A DNA stretch of 64,000 nt from NCBI GenBank assembly GCA_003508835.1, contig PUFA01000068.1, positions 1,426,001 to 1,490,000 on the forward strand. The letters are read 5' to 3'. A program made the position numbers and the translations under genes. Below, piece by piece: positions 49,030 to 60,894 of the stretch. Numbering within the stretch: position 1 is the first letter of the stretch; each line of letters starts with the position of its first letter. Below the pieces are notes generated by a model. It had not been told where the DNA came from. It saw only the letters and a list, made by a program, of their open reading frames with translations, and made no database searches. The stretch is from Eonycteris spelaea. Lineage: Eukaryota; Chordata; Mammalia; Chiroptera; Pteropodidae.

Positions 49030-49290
49030 ATTTTTAATTATCTTCATTTACTGAGTGCTACTATATGCCAGGCATTGTAGAAGAGAAATTCAAGTAAAGT
49101 TGTAACATTATTCCCCAATTCTATTGGGTAGTAGTAGTAGTATAACTATTTTGTTCAATAGGAAACTAAAGCTTGGAGAGGTTCAATACTTTTCCCAGGA
49201 TGAGTTGCACTGCAAGGACTTGAATTCAGTCTGCCCCCATGGTTCATGCTCTCTCACTCTTCCACGTGGTCTCCTGGGTTCAAAGCTTTG
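49030..49290 (-). mobile_element. MIR SINE, antisense, near full length
   Basis: TTACTGAGTGCTACTATATG, CCAGGCATTGTAG, ATAGGAAACTAAAGCTTGG, AGAGGTTCAATACTTTTCCC, GGACTTGAATTCAGTCTGCC, CATGGTTCATGCTCTC are the reversed MIR in order. Confidence 0.85.
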
Positions 49291-50150
49291 CTGGAAGATA
49301 TGACTCAACTAGAAAGAGTCATGGAAGTCTATGAATAGGAGAAATCAGTGAAGGTCAGGGTACCCAAGGGTAATTGGAAGGGACAGCTTTGGATATGGTA
49401 TGGATAAGTGGAGAGGAGGGGCCAAGCAGAGAGACTAGCCTGAGAAGTGGGAAAGTAGTGCTGGAGTAGAAAAGTCCGTTAAGAAGAGGGCTTCTGTTTG
49501 TATATGGACAATAATGGCAGCATTCTAATTCACAAGTCATGTTATAGGGCTTGGTTCCCTGAGTCACCTGGAAGACTCAGGACAGTTCCACAATCTACAT
49601 CAGACTGTGGTGTGAGCAAGAAATAACCTTTCATTGTATGAAGGTACTAGAAACTTGATGGTTGTCATGAAAGATATGGTAATTACCTTGACTTGCTACT
49701 GCGGCTGATGAGCAGCAGCTCCCAGAACTTTGCTGCGATGTGTAAATGCTACTCTCCTCCAAAGTGAATACAAGAATTAGAGGATCCATCTGTTACCATG
49801 GTGATTCTCACTGACCTACTCAATTCAATTTTTGGAATACATTCAGAATATTTGAGCAGTTGCTTTCAAAATATTTCACTGATTATCTCAAGGCTTAGCT
49901 TCATGACAATTGGAGTAGATGTTAAATATGACCTAAGTGACACATAATTTCTTTTCAAAAAATAAAGTATTGATAGAAATTCAGGGCATTTATAAAATTT
50001 CTATTGTATCTTCTTTATCAAAATATCATTTTGTTTGAATATCCATTAAGGAGATCCTGAGCTAGTTTAAGGATTATAAAAGAGGATGCAGAGATTAGCT
50101 AGTGGCTGATCTCTTCCTTCAATTTATCCAGAGATACCTTTATTATGAGG
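49291..50150. other. Unassigned intronic DNA, left part possibly L2
   Basis: 49300-49490 may continue the antisense L2 beyond the MIR. The rest is unrecognised. Confidence 0.4.
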
Positions 50151-51050
50151 TTACACATGTTAATTAGAAAACAAGTAAAATGGGCCTGAAGAGCTCTAGG
50201 CAGTACAGAAGGTAGAGAATGCTTGTGTCTGGGGGAGATTAGGGCTTAAAGATAGTTAGCATTTGAATTGTGTTCTGAAGGTTGGTTGGGCTGTGTGAGA
50301 GAGAGAGTTTGAGGCAGAATCTTCCAAGCTTAGAAGACTAGAGAAAATGAAGAATGGAGTTGAGAAAATAAAAGGCCTCTTCAGGTGATGGAGAGTAAAC
50401 GTGCTCAACCAGAGCAAAAGTGTCATATGAAGTAACAGGGAAGGCTGGAAATGAAAGTGAGGAATGATTTCCTAAGGATCATGCATGCTGGGCCATGATT
50501 TGAGTAATTTTCTTCTACATATTAATTGCTGAAGATTTTGAGCAAGAAACTGATATAATCAAAATCACACTTTAAAAGATTAGACTGACAGTATTATTCA
50601 GAGTTTATTGGATGAAGGAGAGATGAGTAGTGGATATAGACCAGAATTACTTTTATTGTATTAAGCCACTAGGAATTTCAGTGTCACAGCAGCTCTTGTT
50701 GGATGACATGAATTTAGTGACCCCCAGCCAGAGTTGAGGGAAAGGGTTGAGGGAAAGGGATGAGTCAAGGGTGACGTTGACTTTTCAGTTACAGGTTACT
50801 GAGAAAAATTTGTTAATAGAGAAATAGAGAAAATAGGAAAAAGGGATAGACTGGGTAGAGAGGGTGAGTTTCACTTAAAATATTTCAAGTTTGAAGTTAC
50901 ACAGGTAGAAATACAGAGAGACAATTACAGAGACAAATACAGAGAGACCTTGATAATATGCAGTGGTAACGAAGACCTCAAAATTACTAACAGTAAATAG
51001 AAGACTAGAAACCTGGGTTGAAGCATGAAGAACTCAAAGCTAGCCACTAT
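50150..51050 (-). mobile_element. L2 LINE, antisense, decayed
   Basis: Motifs in order include GGCCTGAAGAGCTCTAGG, GCATGCTGGGCCATGATTTG, TTTTAAAAGATTAGACTGAC-like text near 50570, GAGTCAAGGGTGACGTTGAC and TATTTCAAGTTTGAAGT. Contains GAGGGAAAGGGTT tandem text near 50738-50760. Confidence 0.55.
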
Positions 51051-51289
51051 GAAAACTGTCCTTAATGTTCATCTTTCACACAGTAACTGCAAGAAAAACA
51101 GGGACAATGAGACCTTAAACAAACAAACAAACACACACAAAAAGTTCCATAAAGAAATATGAGATAAACTTGTAATAAATATGATAAATGCAATAAAATT
51201 GATTTACAAGTGGTGAATTTACATAAATAAAAATTTATACACATTGGTGACATCATAATATTGTCATTATGGACAACTTTTATCATTTG

Positions 51290-51450
51290 GCAGACTTGAC
51301 CATTTAATAGCTTTGTGACACTGGACACATTGCATAAACTCTTTTCTTACTTTCTTCAGATGTAAATTTTGGCTGCTATTAAATACTTACCTAATAGAGA
51401 TCTGAGGAGAAGAACATGGAATAGTACCAGTGAAGTACTTCACATAGTGT
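51290..51450 (+). mobile_element. MIR SINE, sense
   Basis: TAGCTTTGTGACACTGGACAC, TTTCTTCAGATGTAAATTTTG, ACTTACCTAATAGAGATCTG follow MIR. Confidence 0.7.
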
Positions 51451-51786
51451 CTTAGCTCAGGCTACCATAACAAAATAACCATAGACTGGGATATTTAAAT
51501 AACAGAAAATTGTTTTCTCATGGTTCTGGAAGATAGAAACCCAAGACCAGGGTGCCAGTATGGATGGGTTTTGGTGAGAACCTCTTGCTGGCTTGCAGAC
51601 AGCTGCCTGCTCACAGGACAGAGAGAAGAGAGCAAGTTCTGCAGTGTCTCTTCTTACAGAGACCCAAATACCATCATGAGGGCTCCACCCTCATGATCTC
51701 ATAGGCCCCATTCCAAATATTATCACATTGGCAGTTAGGGCTTCATCATATAAATTTTGAGGGGACACAATTCAGTCCATAGTACA
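51451..51786 (-). mobile_element. MLT1-type MaLR LTR, antisense
   Basis: GGCTACCATAACAAAATAACC, ATAGACTGGGATATTTAAAT, CTCATGGTTCTGGAAG, CATGAGGGCTCCACCCTCATG, ATCACATTGGCAGTTAGGGC, GGGGACACAATTCAGTCCAT are the antisense MLT1 motifs over its whole length. One of the best-kept ancient repeats in the window. Confidence 0.88.
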
Positions 51787-52768
51787 GTCTCTGATACTTA
51801 GTAAAATTCAATAAATCATATCATTATTAGTACTACTTTTTCTGCAAAATATTTTTTCTCTAGCAATTTCACAGAGCTAAGAATCCCAACATTTCAAAAG
51901 ACCAAGAACAAAAAAAGAATGCGATCCTAAGAAAGAATTCAGTCAAAAATTACATTGTCTAAAAAATACAACACAAATGGTAATTACAAACCTCTGCAGG
52001 TCACAATTGGAAAGAAGGTTTGTGCATTGATAAACTATGTGGAAATCTTGCTTCCTTGAATATTCCATGTTAAAATGTTTTCTGTATTTTGCTCGAATTG
52101 GCATATGTTGCATCTGGGAAATTCCAGCAAAATATAAAACAGCATTCAAGGGTGTTTTATGATTCCAGAACACCTTATTTGACATATAGTAAATTGCTTC
52201 AAAAGAGAAGATATTTTTTAAAAAATTCTGGATAACCAGCTATTACTGGACATCATGAGAAAGGTCTGGAAAATAAAATTGGGCTTTGAATGACTCTCAG
52301 AAGCACATAGCAAGTTTTCTTTAGTAGGAGTTCCCTTTAAGCCTGAAATGTTCAGTTTCGTATTCCAACTTCTCTGTTGTCATTTTTCCTTCCTCCCACG
52401 TTTCTCAGTTTCTTTAGAGGAGGTAAAGAAGCAAGCATGGATCAGGGTTTCCTTTTCTGCTTCCAAGCAATATTTAATTAAGCCTCAATCTTTGATGAGA
52501 GAGAATATTTATCTAGTGATTCTTTTTCTAAATGGATTTAACTGGTTCAAATAGTCACAGGCAATTGAAGAGTTTTCCCTTGTGAAATCAGCTTCCAGGG
52601 TCAAGGTATCTGCTATCCCAAATGAAAGAAAGCAGGAATAGTGAATTGAATGTGCTGTCTGCATTCTTTTGGGCAAATAATTCATCTTAGGAAATCTTTT
52701 GGTTCATGGTTATACTTGAATATAAAATTAAATAATTTGTCTCTGTTGGGCTGAAGGCACCCATTCAA
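51787..52768. other. Unassigned AT-rich intronic DNA
   Basis: Short frames on both strands; nothing recognised. Confidence 0.4.
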
Positions 52769-52864
52769 CCCATGGAATACTGGATAGAGTCAAACCAATA
52801 ATTATTATCAAAATTAATAGTCGAAATTCAAATAATTAGTCAGTAGTTGTCTAACTGATAACAG
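52769..52864 (+). repeat. Dispersed direct repeat, copy 1
   Basis: ACCCATGGAATACTGGATAG through AAAATTAATAGTCGAA to GTAGTTGTCTAACTGATAAC aligns with 54721-54818, same orientation, at about three quarters identity with two small indels by eye. Family unknown. Confidence 0.7.
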
Positions 52865-53470
52865 GTTGCTTTTCCAGAAAACAATTTGACTCATGTTAGG
52901 AATTTTGATTGTAATCATGGGGAACCAATTTTAGCTTAGCTCTCGAGTAATATCAATAAATACAAATATAAATAAACACTGTTATTTGGAAGAATATTGA
53001 AGCCTCCCAGGATCTACTAGTGGGAGGAAGCCCAAGTCTGGAGACTTGAACCAGCTCTCTAGGGCCATAAAACGCTTAGCTTTTAGCAGTTTGGCCAGAG
53101 TATAACTGCATTTGGATACTACCATTTGCTTTATTATAAATAAATGCTAGCCATCCTTTTTCTTTATATCGCTTTCTCTAGATTCCCAGAGAGAAGTTTT
53201 CAATTTACTGAGACTGGGTTAATTTCCTATTACCTGGCAACCAGGGCATGGAGAATGCAGGAGGACAAGGTTACTTCAACTTTCCTAATGAAGGAATTAT
53301 ACAGCTTCCGAGAATCTAGGTGAAATGAGGAATTCATCAAAATTAGGAAGGAAATTTGGTTTATATGCAGCCAAATACTGAAGATTACTACATCTTAATT
53401 CAACAATCAGGAGTGATATCAGTGGTCTCATTACCATCATCATTATCATAATTAACATGTAATAAACAGT
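52865..53470. other. Unassigned intronic DNA
   Basis: Nothing recognised. Confidence 0.4.
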
Positions 53471-53474
53471 TACT

Positions 53475-53702
53475 TGCTTGCTAGGCTCTATTCTTACTCA
53501 TGTTTTCCCAACACTAGCTCAATATATGTTCCCATCAATCTTAGGAGATAGCTACTATTAGTGTCCTTTTATTAAAAAATGGAAGGAAAAAATGCTTAGC
53601 AAGGTTAAAAAACATGCTCATGATTAGACAACTAGTAAGTGGCAAAGCAGCCTCAAACTTCAGGCTGTTTAACTCCAAAGAAGCTAACCTAATGCATGCA
53701 TA
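53475..53702 (-). mobile_element. MIR SINE, antisense
   Basis: TAGGCTCTATTCTTACTC, AGGAGATAGCTACTATTAG, GATTAGACAACTAGTAAGTG, GCAAAGCAGCCTCAAACTTC follow reversed MIR. Confidence 0.75.
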
Positions 53703-54550
53703 TAAGATTGACTTCTCTGATGTCATGAAACAATTTTATTGATTATTGAATTACTAGGTACTGAACAAATAGTTGCTATAAATTCTGGCTAGAACAGCTC
53801 TGGCATTTAGTTAGTACTCAAATATTTGTTCATTAAATAAAGGAATGTATATTACATGTTTATCGAAAGACTAGGTATTAGGCAACAGGGATCTGCTTCT
53901 CTCTGTATTTTCCCCCAGAATGCAGCTCTAAGCCTTGGGCTGAGTTGGTGATCCCACAAGTTAAAGGGATCGAAGTCCAGGTTATAATAAAATCAATGTA
54001 TAAAATAAAGTCAGTGTCACAATGGTAAGGTGAAGTGGGTAACTGTTTATTTAAGTATTTGCTTATCTTTATTATTATTTTAACTTAATACTTTTTAGAA
54101 AATGTCCTTTTTAGATAAGAGATTATATACAGTTGAAATGTCTTTGTGAATCATTTCAATTTTTAACTCTATGCCTTTCCACTGTGATTAAAAAAAAAAA
54201 AAGTGCATCAATCCTGGAGACTACACAGGGAAAAGAAGTATTTCAGACACAGGACAGAAACATCTACAGATGGGATAGAGTGAATATAACCAAGGGCACG
54301 TCCTGCCCTGACCTTTAGCAATTATTAGACCTAAAAAGCAATAATTCTTTTTGAAGGACAGTAATGTCTTAGTTTGGAATTGCTTCACTGTAGATAGATG
54401 TCAGGCCTGAATGAACCAGTTCACAGATTTCTTTAAGGAACTGGTATAACCTGTCCTCAGATCTATAGATTATAAAATAATATTAATTTATTATTATTAG
54501 AAATGGTTTAAGGTTTCCTCTTGCTCTTTCATTCGCTTGCTTTCTCTTGG
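53703..54550. other. Unassigned intronic DNA with an L2 scrap
   Basis: 53795-53850 (AGTTAGTACTCAAATATTTG) is an L2 3' scrap. An A-run of 14 lies at 54188-54201. Confidence 0.45.
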
Positions 54551-54554
54551 CCCT

Positions 54555-54712
54555 CAGATATTATAGTTATTATTTTACAGATGAGCCAACTAAGACTCAA
54601 TAACATTTGCTGGATTTCCCAGGCAAGAACATATAACTGACAAATAAATAGCTGAAATTTGAATCCAAGCCTCTAAAATGATTTTATTATATTATTCTGC
54701 CTTCTATAAATG
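54555..54712 (-). mobile_element. MIR SINE fragment, antisense
   Basis: TTATTTTACAGATGAGCC, AACTAAGACTCAATAAC, GAAATTTGAATCCAAGCC follow reversed MIR. Confidence 0.75.
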
Positions 54713-54720
54713 CAAAGCAA

Positions 54721-54818
54721 ACCCGTGGAGCACTAGATAGAATCAAACTAGTAATTTTTATAAAAATTAATAGTTGAATTGGAACTCAAATAATTTAATA
54801 GTTGTCCAGCTGCTAACA
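54721..54818 (+). repeat. Dispersed direct repeat, copy 2
   Basis: ACCCGTGGAGCACTAGATAG through AAAATTAATAGTTGAA to TAGTTGTCCAGCTGCTAACA; partner of 52769-52864. Confidence 0.7.
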
Positions 54819-55188
54819 TTGAGCCACACTTGAACCCTATTTGGAAATTTGCAGAATGATGTAAAGCAGGAAAAATCGCCCTCTTACTGAGAAGTCTTAA
54901 GGAGATTTGGTTTAGTGGTTTCCATGTTACTGGGTTTTGACTTTAACACATGGTGTTAAATACTAGTACACTGGAAAAGACCTGTGGTGTGTTGTATCTG
55001 TCTGGTGCTCTGATAATTGGAATGAAATTGGGATTGAGCCTAGGAGTTAAGAAAGTTAATGTTTCAAAGAATGGTTTCTTTTGTTATGCTCCTCCCCGAT
55101 TCTCTATGTTCATACATGCTGGAGTGTTTGAAGAGTGTATAGTCCAGACACTAGCAATGCTTTACAATTTCATGTGTTTTCAATCTGT
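54819..55188. other. Unassigned intronic DNA
   Basis: An 82-codon frame at 54950-55198 has no recognised family or splice support. Confidence 0.4.
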
Positions 55189-55189
55189 T

Positions 55190-55340
55190 TGTCCTTAGAA
55201 AAGTTATTTAACATATATATACTTCAGTTTCTTTGTATAAAAAATGATGCTAATGGTAGTATCTACTCACAGGACTTCTGTAATTACTAATTAGAATAAT
55301 GATTTCTCAATAAATATTACCTATTACTACCAATCAAACT
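55190..55340 (+). mobile_element. MIR SINE 3' half, sense
   Basis: AAAAGTTATTTAACATATAT, TTCAGTTTCTTTGTATAAAA, AATGATGCTAATGGTAGTAT, CTCAATAAATATTACC. Confidence 0.7.
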
Positions 55341-55484
55341 CTTTTACATATAATCTCTCATTTTTCTCTCAAGTGCTACCCTCACCAGTTAGTAGAGATG
55401 ATTATTCTCAATTTAAAGTGATGAAAAATGGAATCTGCAAAAGCGTCCTTCTAATGTTTATAAGAAGTTAGGAGAGGTACTGGC

Positions 55485-55705
55485 GCAGAAAGGTCAGTCT
55501 ATAGAGCCAATTGAACTGAGTCTGAAATTACTTACTACACTTTAGTTTTATGTCATTGGCATTTTATTTTAATTCTCCAAGCCCAAATTTTCTTGTCTGA
55601 ACAAAGGCAGAATATATTGCTTAGCTGATATGTTTGCCATGAGGGTTAAATGAAGCAATAAATGTAAAGCACATGGCATCTGGCATCTATGGGACACTTT
55701 CTTCA
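55485..55705 (+). mobile_element. MIR-like SINE, sense
   Basis: CTATAGAGCCAATTGAACTG, GCCATGAGGGTTAAATGAAG, AAATGTAAAGCACATGGCAT, CTGGCATCTATGGGACAC. The 3' end is clear and the middle is decayed. Confidence 0.7.
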
Positions 55706-56348
55706 TCCATCTCTTCTCTTTCAATGATTGCCTTTGAAATATTCAAAATAAAATGGTTTATAGAAAATAATCATTGTCATGGTTGAAAGTGACATTATTA
55801 TCATTTTCAAGTAATATAGATAATAAATAAGCTAGTTCTAGTGGTACAGTAACTAGGACATTCAGAAGATGATACATCAGAAAGATTTGATTTGATAAAA
55901 ATGATCCAATGTCTATCATTTTACAAAAATCTATTTACCCTAATCAAATCCCTTGTATTACACATGATAATTAACCTTCCGTGTGTACAATTTGTGAACT
56001 CTGCATTTTGTGGTTGAATTCTTTTCAGAAAATTTATATAGTGCAATGTAATTCATTTTTTTTCAATTTTCTGCTTCATTTTAATTATAGTGCTTATTAT
56101 ATAAGATGAAGTTTTCATTTAGCATGCCTGTTATTTTTAATTAGAAGTAAAGGTCCTAATGGAACTTAAATTTTTAGCATCATTTATTTTCAGAAGCATA
56201 AGCTCTGGAACAGTTTGTGAATAAAAAAAAAAACTAATTCTCAAATTTTCAAAGGTGAGGAGTACTAATTTTATAAAATCTTAGACTAATTAGTGACCTC
56301 ATATAAAAATTATACTAGATATACAACAACAACAACAAGAATTTCTAG
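55706..56348. other. Unassigned AT-rich intronic DNA
   Basis: (CAA)n at 56322-56337. Nothing else. Confidence 0.45.
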
Positions 56349-56349
56349 T

Positions 56350-56490
56350 TATTTAGTACCTTTTGCAGGGTCATGACTACTATATCTATTGTATCTAATT
56401 TTCAAAACTCCATAAATGGGTATTATTTTCCTAGTTTTCCAGATGAAGAAGCCCTGAAAAAAGAATTATTCAGTCCTATCTGGGAATCTC
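56350..56490 (-). mobile_element. MIR SINE fragment, antisense
   Basis: TTCAAAACTCCATAAATGG, GTATTATTTTCCTAGTTTTCC, AGATGAAGAAGCCCTG follow reversed MIR. Confidence 0.6.
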
Positions 56491-57428
56491 TAGCAAAGCT
56501 TCACAGGAAAGTGACAATAAAACTGTGTTTTAAAATATGATATGAAGCTCATCAGATAAAAATAGTAAAGCCACATCTTCAGAAAATATTATGAAACACA
56601 GTTAAAATGAAAAAGAATAGTGTGCTGAAGATGGACAGACAGAGCCAAGTAGGAAAGGTCTGGTCTAGGAGTTTGGTCTGAATATAGTAAGGAGAATGAA
56701 CGCTATGGCTTTTTGCCACATACTTTTAAAAATAATATCATAAACATCAGCCTTCGTACCCCTGTGGGATTCTTCCTTCATTTACACACCATATGGAAGT
56801 TCCTCAAAATACTGTAATGTGAATGAAAGATATGCTAGCTGAAATAACATATCCATCAGAGGGTTGCCAACCGGCTGCTAATGGTGAATCATTTAAATTT
56901 GAAATTTGGCGTTCTGCACATAGGAGTGTACAATCTCTGTTGAGTTTCTGTAACTCCCTGAAGATGTCTTCTTTCTGTGGCTACTGTGATCCTTTGCATT
57001 TCAATATCAGCATTGAGAGGTTGACTGCTTGTATCTCAGGCACAATTATAAATTGTAGTCACTACATTTATTAGAAACTGGTGTCTCTACAGGTGTCTGG
57101 TTAGAAACTGGTGTCTCTATAGGTGTCTCTACAGCTCTGGGTTCCTAGCATTGCCACACTTCCTTATGCAGAATAGGTATATACAGTGTTAGGAAAGGGG
57201 ATTAGTGATTTACATGTCATCAGTTACTTCAGCCCTTTTATAGACTAATCCTTCCTTTGTGACATCACTTGTGTCTTTCTAAGCACTAGATCACATAACC
57301 ATTCCTTTACTTTATTAAACTAAAGCTATGCTCCAAAGAAGCTACCTGCATCTTCATTATAACATTGATTTCTCCATCTGGCCCACTATATATTAAGTTC
57401 CATATATATTAAGTTTATTCATATTTAT
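56491..57428. other. Unassigned DNA with a 30-bp tandem duplication
   Basis: 57071-57128 holds two tandem copies of a unit of about 30 bases beginning TTAGAAACTGGTGTCTCTA, with one C/T difference. The rest is unrecognised. Confidence 0.6.
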
Positions 57429-57429
57429 C

Positions 57430-57860
57430 CATCATTCATATGACCTGCCAATATATTATTAACAATGTAGGTACGTCACTGTACTGGGTGCTAGAAATAC
57501 AATAATAAGCAGGATTAAGGTGGGCCCAGTTTGCATAGAGCTGACTGTTCCAAACTAATGTCTGAAACTCATAGTGTGTTTAGAGGCTTTTGCACAAAAT
57601 AGGTGCATAGTAAATGTTAAATAAAGGAATAGATTGCTCACTCTGTCACAGTGTTAGGAATTGCAGACAATACAATATAAACAAGACACTTTTAGGCTTC
57701 AGGATACTCATATTCTGTGGTGGGCACAGACAAGCACATAGATAATTTTGATGCATGGCAGAAAGCATTATGTGTTATAATAGAGGTATAAACATATTTC
57801 TGTGGGAGCACATAATAGCAAAAGATTAATTCTGGCTTGGGGGATGCTCTGCCCTTCTGT
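57430..57860 (-). mobile_element. L2 LINE, antisense, decayed
   Basis: CTGTACTGGGTGCTAGAAATAC, then CACAGACAAGCACATAG, GGCTTGGGGGATGCTCTGCC fit the reversed L2, with a sense L2-like scrap near 57590-57640 between. Confidence 0.5.
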
Positions 57861-58333
57861 CATGGTTGGAAACAAATTATGGTGTCATCCACTGAGCATA
57901 ACTGAAATCCATTTGCCATATGCATAAGGAATGAGTAGATTCAGAAAATAAATGAGAATCAGTTTCACTGCAGTTTTTTCATTGCAGTGTTATAGCATGT
58001 TATCCAACAGCATCTGCTAGATTTACAATCTCCTTCCTAGAAAATATTTTAATCTCTTCCCATAAAGCCTGCTTTCCTTTACTATCTTTTCCCTACTGGT
58101 AGGTAGAGATGAAATAATGAGAACAATCTAAACGTATTTTAGTATCTAGCATAAAGACCAACACAAAGTTTTAACTTGGGATTAAAAAAATAATAAACTT
58201 GCCAGTTTGGTTACTCTATGGTCATGAGTTAACCTCCTGAAAATAATATCAAATCATGGTTTCCTTGCCTCTCATATGAAAATAGCACTAATCCAAACTA
58301 ATTTGGACAAAAAGGGTCTCAGGCCAGCTGCTA
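57861..58333. other. Unassigned intronic DNA
   Basis: Nothing recognised. Confidence 0.4.
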
Positions 58334-58334
58334 C

Positions 58335-58430
58335 TAAACAAAGTTATGACTTTCGGGAAATTCTTTTCCCTCTCTTGACCTTATTTCTTTATCTATAAAA
58401 TGAGTTTATTGGATGATGTTAGGAGGTCCC
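58335..58430 (+). mobile_element. MIR SINE core, sense
   Basis: CTCTCTTGACCTTATTTC, TTTATCTATAAAATGAGTTT and TTGGATGATGTTAGGAGG follow the MIR core. Confidence 0.65.
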
Positions 58431-58998
58431 AATCTCAGATGAGTACAGGTGCTAAATAGGTAGGTCAGTATTTGCCATATGAGAATGTGAAGCCAGTTCT
58501 GTGACATCTGATTTTTTCAAGAGAATCTACAAAGCTGGATTCTTATGTGAAATTTCCATAATACAGCAGTTGGTCCAAACAGGAACAAAGGAATTTAGCC
58601 CAAGGGCTTCTCTTTTCTGCAGCTTATACTTACTTTCTCAAGTCTCTTGTTCTCAGACATTCTCTGATTCTATACTGTTAAGACAGTCTGATTTCCCTTT
58701 GTTTAACAGTTACTAAAAGCTTCAAAGTTCCGGTTCCCCAGATGAATTAAAAAACATGTTTTGAGCTCTGTAATATTAAATTGTCATCACAGATTAGAGG
58801 ATTCAGTTTCTGCTAATCATTTTGGAGTCTTCTGATTGATTAAACAATAGTAAAATTAGGATTGAATGTTAAGTGTTCTAAATCAGGGATCCAGTTTTGA
58901 AGAAACAAAGAAGGAACAGCCGTTCTCCCTCTTCCATTTCCTCTCTACAGGCTGCTGTGAGGCAGATCAAGCCTGAAAGCAGCTGGCAAGTTTGGGCT
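58431..58998. other. Unassigned intronic DNA
   Basis: Nothing recognised. Confidence 0.4.
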
Positions 58999-58999
58999 G

Positions 59000-59400
59000 G
59001 CACAAATCCCCCTGCCTACATTGGGCCTGGCACATAGTAGACCCTAAAAAATAATACTTGAACAAGTAAATACTGCTGAATGAAGTCCACCTCTTTCGTG
59101 AGTTAGCATGCCAACTCATTAACATCCCTCTCTTTCCTACTGCTTAGTGGATAAGAAAAGAAGTCTGCATAAAATGAGCCCTTTTATTATGAGCTCTCAG
59201 GACTTTAAAATTTGCCTAATAAGGTGAAACTCCTTGCATCCCCACTAATTTCTGTCACTGAGCCCATACCTTACATGCTGAGTATTTTGAGGCAAGAGAT
59301 ACTATATTACTCATGTTTGAATCACCAGCATCCAGCACAGTGTCTGACATACAGCAAGGACTCAATAAACGTCTGTTTAATCAATAACTTAATTTCTGAA
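59000..59400 (+). mobile_element. Two L2 LINE 3' termini, sense
   Basis: 59015-59085 (TTGGGCCTGGCACATAGTAG, ACCCTAAAAAATAATAC) and 59260-59400 (CAGCATCCAGCACAGTGTC, AAGGACTCAATAAACGTCTG) are separate copies of the L2 terminus. Confidence 0.75.
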
Positions 59401-59725
59401 CGAGTCAACAAATAAATTAATGAGCCAGAATTTCTCTCTAGGGCCTAAACATCAAGAACAAAGGAACTAAATATAACTCTGAGTTTTATTAAGATATCTA
59501 GAGAAAGGCTGTGCCAGAGGAGATTAGGAAGCTTTGAAGTGTAGACAGAAGATCAGTAAATGGTGAGACCCACTTTATAGCACTCCCAAGTGATCATAGA
59601 AGTCTCCTTTTCCAGATGTCATCTCATGATTCTGCATATTTCAAATAGAGTATTATCTGTATAAATTAATATTTGCGGAGAATATTAATTTAAAAAAAAA
59701 AAAGAAAAAAATCAACCTGGTTAGT
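59401..59725. other. Unassigned intronic DNA
   Basis: Short A-run at 59691-59702. Nothing else. Confidence 0.4.
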
Positions 59726-59729
59726 TTCA

Positions 59730-60700
59730 GGCTACCTGTTCACACCCATCTTCTGTGGGCTGTGGTTCTTCTGTCAGTGCAATCGTCATAGCCTTTGCAG
59801 TGCTGTCAGAGTTTACTGAACATGTGCCTCATTGAGTGGCCAGTCTTGGACTTAGGTACCGTTCTATCCCATAGTTTACTTCTCAGAACTTTGGTATGCT
59901 GACTAGGGTCAAATTCATACCCGCACACTCAAGGGGAAGCCAGGAGTTCATGTTCAGTTTTTTGGGACCACTTTCTTGTGCTCACCCCTCTTTTTAGTCT
60001 CCCTGACACTTTCTAGCTCTCGGCTTTTTCCTTTCCTCTCCTGTCCTCTGAGTAGAAATCTGCAGCTTTAGTTTCTACCTCTGCCTTATACTTCCTGTTT
60101 CTTTGACTGGATTGCCATCGGAGCAAAGTGGAGAGAGGCTAGACTAAAGGAAAAAAAACAATAGTGAGTTTCTCCATATTCTTGGGATGCAGTTCCTTTG
60201 GTCATAGAGAAAAGTTCCCACCCAGAGTTACAGGTGTTTCAAAGCCACCATTGCCTTTGCCACTACTCCTTCTGCCTAGGACTTGCATAGGAAAACAAAC
60301 AAATAAAAAACAAAACTAGAATTTCTGCCTCCTTCTCTGACTTGCAGCGTGCTCCTTACCACTAATTCAATTAGACCAATAACATAAGGCGGGCTCCTCT
60401 TGGAGTTATTTTTGCCTGCACCTAGAGCTGGTTCACGGTTCCATATTTGGGTCTCTCTTAGAATCTAGGCCTGGAGGTACTGGAGGAAAAAGATCCGGGA
60501 ATCTTATGTGTACTTCCATGCTGTTCTGAATTCTAGTTTCCTTTCCCAAACTTATTACCATTTACTTTTCAGAAGCATCACAAAGCTACTCCAGTCATTC
60601 CACCCAAGGTTGTTAGCTACTTTCAGTGGGGAAAACATGGTGAAGAGTGCTTACTCCATCTTGACTGAACCAGAATTTTTCTCATGTAATTTTATTAGAT
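59730..60700 (-). mobile_element. Possible L1 5' region, antisense
   Basis: On the minus strand, TCAAGATGGAGTAAGCACTC at about 60646-60665 looks like the start of a placental L1 5' untranslated region. The less AT-rich text to its left (CTTGGAGTTATTTTTGCC, TTCACGGTTCCATATTTGGG, CTTGTGCTCACCCCTC) would be its continuation. Non-coding. An old LTR is the alternative. Confidence 0.35.
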
Positions 60701-60894
60701 GTTGTAAAAGCATAGAAGATGCTTAATGGGGTTGTCTGGTGCACCTGGCAGATGGTGTTGTAAATTGGCATTGTCATTTAGTTCTGTTTTGTGTCATTCT
60801 ACAAAGGAATGATTGCTCTAGTAAACTGATTTGACATTCTGAAGACCAGACCTGGTATTTGGTGACACCTTTGAGACATCCTGTCATCAATGAG

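Larger units (their letters stand above)
47935..49030 (-). mobile_element. L2 LINE, antisense, interrupted by a microsatellite and a SINE
   Basis: AAATATTTACTGAATGCC at the left, ACCTGCCTTCGTGGAGGTTAC, CATTCTTGTTAGGGCAGACAG before the SINE. After it: GGATGGTCAGGGATGAAC, GGAGGTGAGGGAGTCACC, TTGACCTTGGCTTTTACTG, GAAGGCTATTGCAGTAAAG. Very clear antisense L2 order. Confidence 0.85.
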
